Assembly: GCA_029204225.1 (NCBI GenBank) | Contig: CM055104.1 | Span: 52,506,294-52,570,293 of the forward strand | Origin: Diphasiastrum complanatum | Lineage: Eukaryota; Streptophyta; Lycopodiopsida; Lycopodiales; Lycopodiaceae | Reading direction: 5' to 3' | DNA length: 64,000 nucleotides | Shown: positions 1-10,068 of the stretch, piece after piece | Layout of the letters: the number at the start of each line of letters is the position of its first letter | How positions within the stretch are numbered: the stretch's first letter is position 1 | The notes under the pieces: model-generated | Seen by the model: only the letters and a program-made list of their open reading frames with translations | Databases searched by the model: none | What the model was told of the DNA's origin: nothing | Made by a program: the position numbers and the translations under genes

Positions 1-126
1 CTTGTATGTTTGTGTGTTGGGTACCTTGGATGTCAGTTGGATGTGAGCCAACGGTCCTGGTGTCGTTATCTCCTTAGGAATTGATTTTGGCAGATAAGAT
101 TGTGCATCTAGATATAGGAGTGCATG

Positions 127-2340
127 TTTATGCAACGCCCCTTCAATGTTCCAAAGGGTCATGCAACTGGCCTTTCCAGATCTGTTACATCGAATCGTGG
201 AGATTTATCTCGATGATCTAGGTGTACATTCCTCCGCAGCTACACACCTTGACACCCTGGAGAAAATCTTCATTCGCTGTCGTAGATTTGGAATCTCACT
301 AAACCCTGAAAAATGCCAAATATGGGTCACCCATGGGGTCATACTCGGGCATATAATTTCAAAGGACGGTATTTCTACCGACCCATCAAAAATCAAGGTT
401 ATAGTGAAAATGCCCTTACCTGCAACAGTGAAGGAAGTATATGTCTTCCTCGGCCATAAAATTATTATCGCATCTTTATAATCGACTATGTCGGCAAGGC
501 ACTCCTCGTTTATTTAGTTGTGGTAGTCGCTGGACTGAAGAACGAATTAAGGCCTTTGAGGAGTTGAAAACAGCCCTCACCACGGCTCCCATACTCCGCT
601 CGCCAGATTACACGAAAGAGTTCCATGTGCATACTGATGCAAGTAAGTATGCCATTGGAGGACTTCTTGCGCAACCGGACGAGTATGGCAAAGACTTCCC
701 AATACGTTTTTTGAGCAGACAATTGGTGCCCGCTGAAGTAAACTATACAACCATCGAGAGAGAAGCATTGGCGATGGTCTATGTTGTGCAACAACTAAGA
801 CATTATTTATTAGGCTAGACCTTTGCGTTCTACACAGACCATCAAGCCCTTCTATATTTCGTTAATAAATCTTGTAAAACGGGACGTATAGCTCGATGGC
901 TGTTGATTTTAGAAGAATTTAATTTTTGCGTAGTCATTCGGAAAAGGACCCAACATTTCATGGCGGACCACCTTTCCAGACTACCAAGTGCTGAAAAAAC
1001 AACTACACCAGTCAACGATGATCTCCCTGATGCATGCCTTTTTCAAATCGATGCTACACCCTTATGGGCTGAGGAGATCACCCAGTTCCTCACAACAGAC
1101 AGACTCAAAGAAGGCTTGAGTACGGCGGCAAAATTTTTTTTTTGCTAAAAGTAGCGCCCTTTCAGCTGATTGTGAGAGAACTTTACAAGAGGGGCGTTGA
1201 CGGTATCATTCATCGATGTGCTTATGAATCTGAGATATGACCTATCATATCTCAAGCTCATGAGGGCACTGGAGGTGGCCACTTTTCTGTTGAAGCCACA
1301 ACACAGATTATCCTTCGAGCAGGACTGTGGTGGCCATCTTTGTTTAAGGACACGTTTGTTGTCATTAAAGCTTGTGATGTCTGTCAGCGAGCCAAGAAAA
1401 ACACCAAAGCAGACTTCACGCTGTTGACTCCCATTATAGAAGATGAAGCCTTCCATAAGTGGGAAATTGACTTTGTTGGACCAATCAGTCCAGCAACAAA
1501 ACATATTCAAGCTCGTTACATCCTCATAGCCACAGATTACCCCACTAAGTGGGTGGAGGCTCGAGCAACGAAGGAGGCCAATGCAAAAACAGTCGCGCGT
1601 TTTCTTTACGAAAATATTATTACACGTTTTGGCTGTCCCATTGAGTTAGTTAGTGATCGTGACACACATTTTTTAAATGCTGTCATTGATAACCTCCTAC
1701 ACCATTACCTCGTTGTTCGCTGAAAAAGTACACCGTACTACCCTAGATGTAATGGCCAGGCTGAATCAACTAATAAGACGATATGTAAAATTTTGACCAA
1801 GATAGTTGAAACCAGTCGTTATGATTGGGAAACAAAACTTTTCTCAACTGTTTATCGCACCACCTCAAAGAAAGCCACTGGGTGGGTTATCCCTTTCCAC
1901 TTAGTATATGGTCAAGAGGCGGTAATGCCAGTAGAATTCTTAGTCCCATCATTACGAGTCATGGAGGCTTTTTCAACAGATCTCTGTGAAAAAGCTGCAA
2001 TCGAACAACAACTTAAAACCAGGCTATTTACGTTAACCCAGTTATGCAAGACAAGACTTATATCTTACCACTCACAACTGGTTAATAAACAACACCAAAA
2101 GGCCTGGCATGACCATCACCTACGCAATAAAAATCTACATTTAAGTGACCAGGTGCTTCTTTATACGTCCAGAAGCACCCCGACAAATTGAAATTCAGAA
2201 GTGAGGGGCCGTATGTTATTAATAAAATCTTTCCTAATGGTGCAGTCTATTTGCAAACACTTGACGGAATCCTCCTAGACACTGTCGTAAACGCTGGTCA
2301 TCTAAGGCGGTATCACAAAGAGTTGTTTTTTGTTGACCCA
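127..2340 (+). mobile_element. Ty3/gypsy pol remnant: RT, RNase H, integrase (element A)
   Basis: This is the 3' part of a gypsy pol region, broken in about half a dozen or more places. It shows the reverse transcriptase core (YLDDLGVHS near 205-230), the RNase H start (HTDASKYAIGGLLAQP near 630-680), the tether typical of gypsy (EREALAMVYVV), an integrase zinc-finger end (CDVCQRAKK) and integrase core (FHKWEIDFVGPISPA), and a C-terminal YGQEAVMPVEF motif. These forms resemble the non-chromovirus Athila/Tat side of plant gypsy; no chromodomain is seen. Sequence 1-126 is not recognised and may be flank. The copy at 50.2-52.2 kb is a relative with the same order of parts. Confidence 0.9.
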
Positions 2341-2738
2341 AATTAACATATTTTCCCTAGTATATATTTTACATTTATTCTTTCTTTCTATTTTTCTTAT
2401 GTTCTTTCTTGTAGTTCTAGTTTTCCATGCCTATTTTTCACCTCGTTCCTTGTTTATACTTCATACCAATACTTATGTACTTTCTATGCATTCTCTTCTT
2501 CCTGTACATATTCCTGAGTCATGGATGTTCTAGATCAACAAATGATAGGCTACACCATCGAAAATGATTCTCACACTTTAGCCACCTCATCTCTGTCTAA
2601 CTGGTATCTCAAGCATACAAACATTCCTGGGGATACACTCTTTTCATAAGAACTTCTACTCTGGGCCACACTCACATTTTCAACTTGAAGTTCTTCACTT
2701 GCATCGCACAGATCCATTCCTTCATATTGAGATTTTGT
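2341..2738 (+). other. Spacer downstream of gypsy integrase
   Basis: AT-rich, pyrimidine-rich sequence between the integrase end and the 25-bp repeat array. No domain is recognised. It is counted as part of element A because the related element at 50-55 kb has a similar spacer in the same place. Confidence 0.5.
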
Positions 2739-3113
2739 CAAATCTCAACCGACGGGTTCCACTCAAATCTCAACCGATGGGATCCACTCAAATCTCAACC
2801 GACGGGATCCACTCAAATCTCAATCGATGGGATCTACTCAAATCTCAATCGACGGGATCCACTCAAATCTCAACCGACGGCATCCACTCAAATCTCAACC
2901 GACGGGATCAGTTTAGATCTCAACCGATGGATTTTTATCAAATCTCGACCACCGCGACTCTCTCAGATCTCGACCGACGTGACTCTCTTAGATTTTGACC
3001 GACGCGACTCCATCAAATCTCGACCGACGCGACTCTCTCAGATTTCGACCGATGCGACTCTCTCAGATTTCGACCAACGCGAGTCCATCAAATCTCGACC
3101 GACGCTTCTCATT
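2739..3113 (+). repeat. 25-bp tandem repeat, about 15 units (array 1)
   Basis: About 15 head-to-tail copies of a 25-bp unit. Early copies read like CAAATCTCAACCGACGGGAT plus CCACT. Later copies drift to a CTCGACCGACGCGACTC form. Unit ends stay in register, so the period is 25 almost throughout. The array lies between the pol remnant and the coiled-coil reading frame of element A. More than one frame is open through much of it, giving repeated peptides such as STQISTDGIHSNLNR. Confidence 0.9.
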
Positions 3114-3384
3114 CAAAATCCAACGAACAGACACGTCCCATCGCGTCCGAACCTAGCCAACGGCGTCCTGCCATCACCTTGAAGCCATTCGCACCTCAGC
3201 GAAGTGCAAACTCTGGAGCTCTCTGGTGACGATCTACTGACGATTTTCCAACTCTCCTACACGATCCTGGCGCTCTCTCGTTCTGTGCATCCGTGGTTGC
3301 TTCCACACCATCTCCACCCAATATCAGCCATCCTAGTGTGTTTTTCATTGAGAGCGCCATCACAAACAATCTCCAAACCTAATA

Positions 3385-4770
3385 TTGCCAGTGGAGAACA
3401 ACGCATTTGAAACATTTCGCATGTTGAGGGATAGTGTCATGCAAGCATTCAACATGCTTCCGTTACACTATTATCACCTTTTAATCATACACACTTTTCT
3501 TTCATCGTCTCCAAAAATCCGTTTTCACCGAAAGCTACTTTCTTTGCATCTCCCAATATCTTCATCCTTTCTGCTCAGTAGCAAACATATACCAACATCT
3601 TCTTTTTCGGAACTTCTACATTCCATTGTTCACACCATACTTAGTTTGCCACACATCCTCTATACCCTTCTATCCACAACAACTCCACTTTCACACACCT
3701 TTCTTCCCAACCTCAGTACCTCACAGTCCATTCCTTTCCCGCCATCACTCTCTTCAGCCAAACCTTCCATTACATCTCAGCCGACGCCTTTCTATCACAT
3801 CTTAGCCGACGCCTTTCCATCACATCTCAGCCGCCACCTTTCTATCACATCTCAGCTGACACCTTTCCATCACATCTCAGTCGACGCCTTTCTATCACAT
3901 CTCAGCCGACATCTTTCTTTCACATCTCAATCGACAACCTCCGATCAAATGACAATCGATGCTCCTCTAGTCAAGCCCAAGGATATTCAATTCCAGGCCC
4001 CACAGGCCCCAGCCATCCGGATGGAAAAATTCGTAAGGCTAATCCAAGAACAAGAGGCCGAAAAGAAAAATTTCCAAAACATTGTGGCCAAGCAAGAGAG
4101 GATCATCTTGGAGTCCCAGAAGCAGCTGGAAGATACCACGAAGACCCTGCAGCAAGTCTTGGACAAGGTGAACCGACTATGGGACACGACGTGCAAGGCC
4201 CAAGCAGGCACTCAATCAACGAAGCCACATGACGATGATGGGAATGATGGAGTAGGAAATCAGGACAGACAAATCCAATCTTCAGACGGTAGCTCAGGAT
4301 CGGGTGGCCAGAGAGCCGGTGCTGCTTCCAGAACTTTTCTCCAACCCCCTCCCACCTTTAACCCCTCCTCCTACTCTGCATTTAATTTTTTTGAAACATT
4401 TACTCCAACTTACGTGATTATTTCATCTTCCCTCTCTCCATCACCTCCTAGCAAAATAATGGGCCCATCAAAAGGTCCAACTGACACATACAAGGCCCGA
4501 CGGGACGAGTTCCTCCAACAACTCCACTCCCCCAGTGCGGCGTACAATTTGTTAAACCCACCCCCTCCGAAACCTGTCGTTCCCGCACCCCTCTCTCCAG
4601 ATCATTCCATCCCTGACCTTCCAAAAACTAACACTGACATGGGGGTGATGATGACTTCATGGCAGATCAACCATAGACAAGAAGGTTCTCGCCCAGACAA
4701 GATACGGGCACAGTTGAGCCGTCGACAAGCGAGAAAGCCAAGGAAAAAGACACGGGCACCAAGGCCCTAG
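3385..4770 (+). CDS. Extra reading frame downstream of gypsy integrase, with coiled coil (element A)
   Basis: A 461-codon open frame in the 3' part of element A, after pol, where plant gypsy elements sometimes carry an envelope-like or other additional ORF. The first third is rich in S, T, L, H and P and runs through the second 25-bp array. Residues about 210-275 (from RMEKFVRLIQEQEAEKK to VLDKVNRLWD) look like a coiled coil. The remainder is proline- and serine-rich and of low complexity. There is no clear signal peptide, transmembrane pair or other envelope hallmark. The element at 52.9-54.9 kb has an equivalent region, also with a predicted coiled coil. The function is unknown; treat it as part of a fossil element. 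Confidence 0.55.
   Translation: MPVENNAFETFRMLRDSVMQAFNMLPLHYYHLLIIHTFLSSSPKIRFHRKLLSLHLPISSSFLLSSKHIPTSSFSELLHSIVHTILSLPHILYTLLSTTTPLSHTFLPNLSTSQSIPFPPSLSSAKPSITSQPTPFYHILADAFPSHLSRHLSITSQLTPFHHISVDAFLSHLSRHLSFTSQSTTSDQMTIDAPLVKPKDIQFQAPQAPAIRMEKFVRLIQEQEAEKKNFQNIVAKQERIILESQKQLEDTTKTLQQVLDKVNRLWDTTCKAQAGTQSTKPHDDDGNDGVGNQDRQIQSSDGSSGSGGQRAGAASRTFLQPPPTFNPSSYSAFNFFETFTPTYVIISSSLSPSPPSKIMGPSKGPTDTYKARRDEFLQQLHSPSAAYNLLNPPPPKPVVPAPLSPDHSIPDLPKTNTDMGVMMTSWQINHRQEGSRPDKIRAQLSRRQARKPRKKTRAPRP
3772..3946 (+). repeat. 25-bp tandem repeat, 7 units (array 2)
   Basis: Seven copies of a 25-bp unit of the form ACATCTCAGCCGACGCCTTT plus CTATC, ending in a decayed eighth copy. The core TCTCARCCGACG is shared with array 1 some 660 bp upstream, so both arrays derive from one satellite. 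This array lies inside the 461-codon open frame. Confidence 0.9.
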
Positions 4771-4835
4771 GTGATTATCTGGCGAGGCCATTCCAACTGC
4801 GTAGGACAACTTCCCCTACCAGGCTTAGAGGCAAA

Positions 4836-5363
4836 TTGGCTGACACAAGAGAGTCAGAAAATTTTGAGAGGAAATACCCTCCCAACATGAGGGGAGGCAA
4901 AGAGGACATAGATCAAAGCCAATACTCCACCAGGGCCGAGATCATCGCATCACTACAACCGCAACCGAAGTGGCGAAATAAAGTCCTAAAAGATAGCAGG
5001 CGACTCCAAGAGTACCTGAAGGCACCGGCAAGGAAGCGAGTGGATCCCTTCTACATGCCACTCAAACGCAGAAATCCATGGCCTGTAGAAAAGCCACGAG
5101 TGGAGGTGGTAAACTGGCCATTCATTCCGAAAATTTCAGAGAGAACCTCCTCGGATGATCTGAGGCTGCAGTTACCCGACTTCGGACACAAGTATAAAAC
5201 AAGTGCCGATCTTTGCGTGCAAGAAAGTACCGAATATTGTAGATCTATGGCCTTTTTGATGCAGCAAGATTTTTTTTGGGATCAAGGCTTGGATCCCATT
5301 AAGATCAACCCGAATGTAGCCCTCCAGTCGGAAGAAGACCATGAAATGATGGCCAGGCTATAA
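4836..5363 (+). CDS. C-terminal-type extra ORF of gypsy element A
   Basis: A 175-codon frame right after the coiled-coil frame. It has spaced motifs KYP, DQSQY, QPKW, YLKAPARKR, YMPLKRRNP and a WPFIP segment. The frame at 54170-54634 in the second gypsy element shows the same order (KYP, DQC, QPLW, YIEAP, YYYLVARREP, WPKL). So this is a conserved domain carried by this gypsy family downstream of integrase. It does not look like Gag, protease, RT or a known envelope protein, and I do not recognise it. It is a fossil copy. Confidence 0.6.
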   Translation: MADTRESENFERKYPPNMRGGKEDIDQSQYSTRAEIIASLQPQPKWRNKVLKDSRRLQEYLKAPARKRVDPFYMPLKRRNPWPVEKPRVEVVNWPFIPKISERTSSDDLRLQLPDFGHKYKTSADLCVQESTEYCRSMAFLMQQDFFWDQGLDPIKINPNVALQSEEDHEMMARL

Positions 5364-5949
5364 AACAGAGCGGCCTTTATGTCGTCGCGTTATGTGACCA
5401 TGGTAGAGGACTGACAAGAAATGGGCTTTGTGGAGAAGATAAGAGAATACCTGGGGCCGCTCAATTTCGGAAGTAAGCTCCGCTTCCAAGTTTTTGAAGT
5501 CTTGGGGCAAAAGATGAGCGAGAGAAAGCAAACGGAACGACGACGAGGCAAGTAGGACTCGCAAGAAGTTCTCAGGAAGGCTGGAATGTAGCGGCCAATT
5601 GAGAGACTTCCAATTTTGAAAAAAATAATAATAATTTTTTTTTTTTTGCAGATAATAAGCACCTGGTTTTACGGAAGCGGTAGAAGATCCACGCTTTTCC
5701 AAGTGCCAAGCGAAAGACATCACCGGTGTTGCAGTGGGTCCTGCAACAGATTAGGAGTGGATAGTGTTAGCATATTCCAGAGAATCCCCAGATGCCGAGC
5801 CAAGCCAAAGACACAGAATACCTCTCACCCATGACCAAGGAGGTCTCAGAAGGAGGAGAGTAGAAGAAGCTGAGAGGCGAGCATGAGAGCCGAGAAATTA
5901 CTAGCTAGGATGACAGTGAAACATCTATGTGAGCCTACATGGTGTATCC
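5364..5949 (+). other. Tail of gypsy element A
   Basis: Purine-rich sequence following the extra ORF. Short frames here are not convincing. It contains an A/T run near 5619-5648. It probably leads to the polypurine tract and LTR of element A, but I could not fix the boundary. Confidence 0.4.
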
Positions 5950-6640
5950 CAGAGAAGGAACGACCATGGAGCTAGTCATATTTTCTAGGCTTTGTAAATA
6001 AATGTAGACCCCCCTTAAATTAGTTAGAGTGAGCCACCTCCTGATGGTGACCTTTAGTGGAAGGGCAAATTCCACATGTAATTTCTAATTTGGTGGAATT
6101 GCCACTTGGGCTCCACATGGGTAGCCTTCTTGCTTATTTAAGGGCTCCCCTCTCTTGTGAGGGAGCTTTGAATGTATTGTCAAGTTCTCTTGAGCAAATA
6201 AAGAGGATCCTCCACGAGTTCTTGATAATTGCTAAGCTCTTTGTTCATGGCAATGTTCTTGAGTGAAGTTTCTATGAGCATGCTTGATTTCCTTGTATTG
6301 TGGATTAACTAGGATCTTGTTTTCTTGTTTCCTACTTAGTTGTGGATTAGGATTCATTTCTTGTTTGTGGAATAAGGTAGGAATCAGCATGCAAGTAAAC
6401 TAAATAGGCTGGTTTATGGTGTAGATCTTGCATACTTTCTTACATTCCAGTTCTTGATTGTTCTTGGGCAATCTAAGCATCAAGAAATGAGTGTTTTTTA
6501 ATTCTTGGACTGTTACTATGCTGCTAGGAATCTAGTTTCTTGTTTCTTGTTCCTTGTTTGAGTAGTTAATCTTGTTCTTGATTGTTTTCTGATTTAGTAG
6601 ATAGTGGTAGGATTGCTCCCTGTTCTAGAACGTTGATCTT
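5950..6640 (+). mobile_element. Probable LTR of gypsy element A
   Basis: The stretch has the layout of an LTR: a TATA-like TATTTAAG at 6135-6142 and an AATAAA at 6197-6202, then a T-rich tail with repeated CTTGTTTC runs. It follows the 3' ORF of element A in the right orientation. No second copy lies in the window, so the ends are approximate. Confidence 0.45.
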
Positions 6641-7930
6641 CTTGAGCTAAGACTGGCTACATGGCTGGATAATGCATGTAGCTGAGTATCGAATCCATGA
6701 CTCCCACTGACAAGATGGGAAATACATGCTGCAATCTGAGTAACACTTCTGTCTAGTAACTGTTCTAATAAAGAAGAAGATCCGTAAGAACCGTAACTAC
6801 AGAAGAAAGGACGAAGAAGTAAAGAAACCCAAAGAACCGTGTTCACAGATAGAGTGGAATCTGTGAACACATTTGGTCGATGAAGGGTAAAGGGTAGTAG
6901 TCCTTTATAGTACTCCTGTTAAGGGGTTTAAAGTCCACACAAACTCTGATTCGCCCATTCTTCTTAACTTTGGGTACAATTGTTGAGCACCATTCAGTAT
7001 TAGTAACAAGGAATATAAGACCAACATCCCTCATTTTTCGGATTTCCTCCGCTACAGGTGCCATGAGATGTTGAGCTAACCTCCTTTGTCGTTCCCTGAC
7101 AGGCTTTACATCAGGTTTCAACGGGATTCGATGAACTGCTAGGGCTAGTGGTATACCTTTGAAGTCATCATAATTCCATGCAAATACACCCTTTGAACCT
7201 ACCAATAAATTTGATATCAACTTTTTGGGATCCTTATCTAGGTAAGCACCGAGTAACAGCACTTTATTCTCATTATGAGCGTCACACATGATCTTATCCT
7301 CATCAGCATCTCTAACACATACTAGAGGTTGACGACCCTCGTACTGTTCAATTAGCAGCAATGCTGCTTCCTTGGAAGTAGACTCTTCATTGGACACAGA
7401 ATCTTCACCCTCCCAATATGTATCAGAGATCTCTGCCCTTTCGCTCTCAGGCAAATTTGGATATGCATTCACAACTACTCTTTTCTTCCCATGGCCAAAA
7501 ATCAAATGGCCATTGGGAATATCAACCAAACAATTGGTCTTCCTAAGCCATGGTCGACCTAATAGCATAGGATATGCTTCCCTACCGGCCTGCATTTGCA
7601 CAACGTAAAAGTCTACTTTGGCAACCTTCCCAGCCACACTCACAGACAACCCACTCAATATACCGTTAGCTTTCAACCTCAAGTTGTCAGCTAGCTTAAG
7701 GGTCAAGTTCCCACCATCCACTAAATCCAAATTCAATCTCTCACACAAATTGGCATTCATAACATTTATTGCAGCTCCAGCATCGACTATAACATCAGCA
7801 ATCAGCAGCCCGTCAACAATAGCATCGACTTTGGGACAACTCTTTTCTAATCAATTGCTTGATACTTGATCTACTTCAACCACAATAGGCTTATGCCCAT
7901 CAAGCCATCGAATTCTTAACACTTCCCTAA
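6641..7930 (-). mobile_element. Ty3/gypsy protease and start of RT, minus strand
   Basis: A minus-strand gypsy piece, opposite to element A. It encodes a retropepsin-like region (VDAGAAINVMNA just above 7760, then YPMLLGRPWL near 7550). The linker and first part of RT follow (VFAWNYDDFKG, KPVRERQRR, VCVDFKPLNRSTIKDYYPLP). The DYYPLP motif and the protease form suit the non-chromovirus gypsy group. The piece stops soon after that point; 6641-6870 may be leader or gag-like sequence, but this is unsure. It is broken. Confidence 0.85.
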
Positions 7931-8978
7931 GCTCTCATTAATCGTGTGTCTGAGTTTTTCCTAGTTCATTTGAATTCCGCACCTTGGTTGAAACTATGTT
8001 GAATGCTGCATTAATTTTATAAACGTAGATCAGCAGTGTCTGACTACATTCTGGAGGACTGTAGGAGTGATTCAACTGGCAGTGTCCAGCGATCGCATCT
8101 GAACTCCATCCGAGTCGCAAGAGGATCGTGGTTGTCGCGACAGTTTCGCGACTGCAAAATCCACACCATACCCCTTCAATAATTATGCAGTCCCATGCCA
8201 ATGGCAATTATTCTAGGTACTCGGGTGTTGGGATGGTGCTCATACAAAAATTTGTCCAAGTGATTCACAACATATTTAGACTGCAAATCCATTCAAAATA
8301 AAATATAGTTTATTTTCTTGGCAAGATAATTTCTTAGAAGTGTGAACAAGGTGATATACACATAATGAGAAGCTTCGTCTCCCAACTAGGTTGAGTCGGT
8401 TTTGCATAGAACCCACCCCGACACACCTAATAAGTCGAGTTGATTGCGAAACTGACAAAATCTAGTCAGTTCCATTGCTTAATAGCAGTAAGAGTATTTC
8501 ATTTTTTTTTAGTTTTGGGTGATTCCTGGAAAAACATTGAAATGGTATTATTGATTTACATGTGGTGAAACTCGTTAAGTTGAGTTGCTTTTGCATAGAA
8601 ACCTTGACAAGCATGGTAAGGCGATTTGGCACTATCAAGTGGGACCAACGAAATCCAAAATGCTCATTTTTTAGAACTTTTGAATGCTATTCTTGGATCA
8701 AGGAGGTGGTCCATGTGGTGATGAGGTGTCTACCATATTGATCGAATATATTACAAGGTGACATGAAAAATCACATCAAGCTTCGCCGTTCAAACTCAAA
8801 GAATCATTCAATTGATAGAAAACGGGGAAAAGAGAAAGGAATGCAAATCAATTTAAATTAAAAAGAAAGAATCATTCTAGTGCTCAAACTCACGAATGAG
8901 ACACGCGTCGGCTTTTGGCACTTCATAGTTTATCGCTTCGTGGCAAGGCTAAAAGAAAAAAAAAAAATTGTCCATTGA
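7931..8978. other. Intergenic, no gene seen
   Basis: AT-rich sequence with only short chance frames between the gypsy piece and the eRF1 promoter. I recognise no domain, RNA gene or element end in it. Confidence 0.5.
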
Positions 8979-8984
8979 GGCCCA
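8979..8984 (-). promoter_or_regulatory. Site II-like GGCCCA motif upstream of eRF1
   Basis: GGCCCA (TGGGCC on the other strand) lies about 1.1 kb before the eRF1 start codon and a few hundred bases before the likely transcript start. Site II elements with telo-boxes are known in plant promoters of translation genes and are bound by TCP factors. Its use here is inferred. Confidence 0.4.
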
Positions 8985-9210
8985 ATACAACGCGTCAAAA
9001 GGTGCCTTGGCCTCCACTTCAGTGAATTAGCAGCCCTAAAGGACTGTTTCCTAGACACATAACTGTAGCTATTGTCTTGCACCGTTGGAAAATTGACACG
9101 TGGTACTGAAACGTGGCGGACATCGGACGGTGAAAGAGCTCTCCTCTTTCGCTAGCCCTAACCCCCAACGCCATAGCCAGAGAGAGAAGACGTATCACAT
9201 CTGCTCTCGA

Positions 9211-9246
9211 AGGGAGAGGGCGAGGGCGAGGGCGAGGGCGAGAGCC
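9211..9246 (+). repeat. Hexanucleotide GGGCGA repeat in the eRF1 leader
   Basis: Five or more units of GGGCGA/GAGGGC in the GC-rich stretch ahead of eRF1, probably transcribed 5' UTR. It creates a chance open frame of RARARA residues on the plus strand. Confidence 0.75.
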
Positions 9247-9375
9247 AGGGCAAGGATCGCGCGGTTTAGGATCCGATCCAATCCGCTGGGTTGCTGAGAA
9301 GATTGCCGCTGCTGAGAGGGTTGTTTTGAGGGTCTGTTTGCGGAAAACGAGCATCTGAGGGGTTTGCCCATTAAG

Positions 9376-9384
9376 CTAGGGTTT
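9376..9384 (-). promoter_or_regulatory. Telo-box (AAACCCTAG) in the eRF1 5' region
   Basis: CTAGGGTTT on the plus strand, that is AAACCCTAG on minus, a telo-box as found near transcript starts of plant translation genes. A related CCCTAACCCCC run lies at 9157-9167. Together with the upstream site II-like motif this fits a housekeeping translation promoter. Confidence 0.5.
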
Positions 9385-9702
9385 GTCAGGGTAGCGGTAT
9401 TCAGGAGGGCGCGGCTTGTGGCTGGATCTACTCACTTGGATAGGTGAAGAAGCAATCTGTCTCTGTTTCTAATCTATTGGCTTCATTCAAATCTTTTACT
9501 TTGTTTTTCAAATTTTTGGATTGGTAAGAATGCTTATTATTGTTCATTTTTGCTCGATTTTGACAGATCTTGTTGTTACTGATATAATTGAAGACAGTTG
9601 TTATTTTTTGTGAAAAGCTTGGGATTTCGAGTAGATCAATAAGAGGTCTGAAGAGAAGCTTGTGAGTGATGCAGGTACTAAGCTCGGATGCAAAGACAAA
9701 GA

Positions 9703-9858
9703 AAAATTGCTAATTGTAAAAGGTATTCTAGACTTCATCTCTTGAGTTTCTCTTATAGTGGATAATTCTGTTAATGAAGAGCAAATTGCTTATTGTAAAA
9801 GGTATTCTAGGCTTGATCTGTTGATTTTTTTCTGATAGTGGATCATCCGGTTAGCATA
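9703..9858 (+). repeat. 79-bp tandem duplication in the eRF1 5' leader
   Basis: Two adjacent copies sharing ATTGTAAAAGGTATTCTAG and, further on, TATAGTGGAT or GATAGTGGAT. The copies are offset by 79 bp. They lie in the leader, perhaps within a 5'-UTR intron: a possible donor GGTAAG lies at 9523-9528, while no acceptor is certain. Confidence 0.75.
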
Positions 9859-10068
9859 GCTTGACAAAAACAAAGTTTTAGATATGCTGTTGCGTTTTAC
9901 AGATTCTGCCATCATGCTCCCAATTTTGCTTTCAAATTTGTGTCTGAAATTTTTGCCTATGTTTTATTCCTGCAATTAAGAAGAAAGAATTGCCAGGAAC
10001 CTTTGTAATCATTGAAGAAGAGTGGCAAAAAATCGGAGGGGAAATCCTAGTGGGCAGTAAGAGTAGCA

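Noticed and set aside
2739-3946. Repeat arrays considered as CRISPR-like
   Set aside because: Units are head to tail without unique spacers, in plant DNA within a gypsy element; this is a satellite.
9019-9354. Minus-strand 111-codon frame and plus-strand RARARA frame near eRF1
   Set aside because: Both arise from the GC-rich hexanucleotide repeat in the eRF1 leader.
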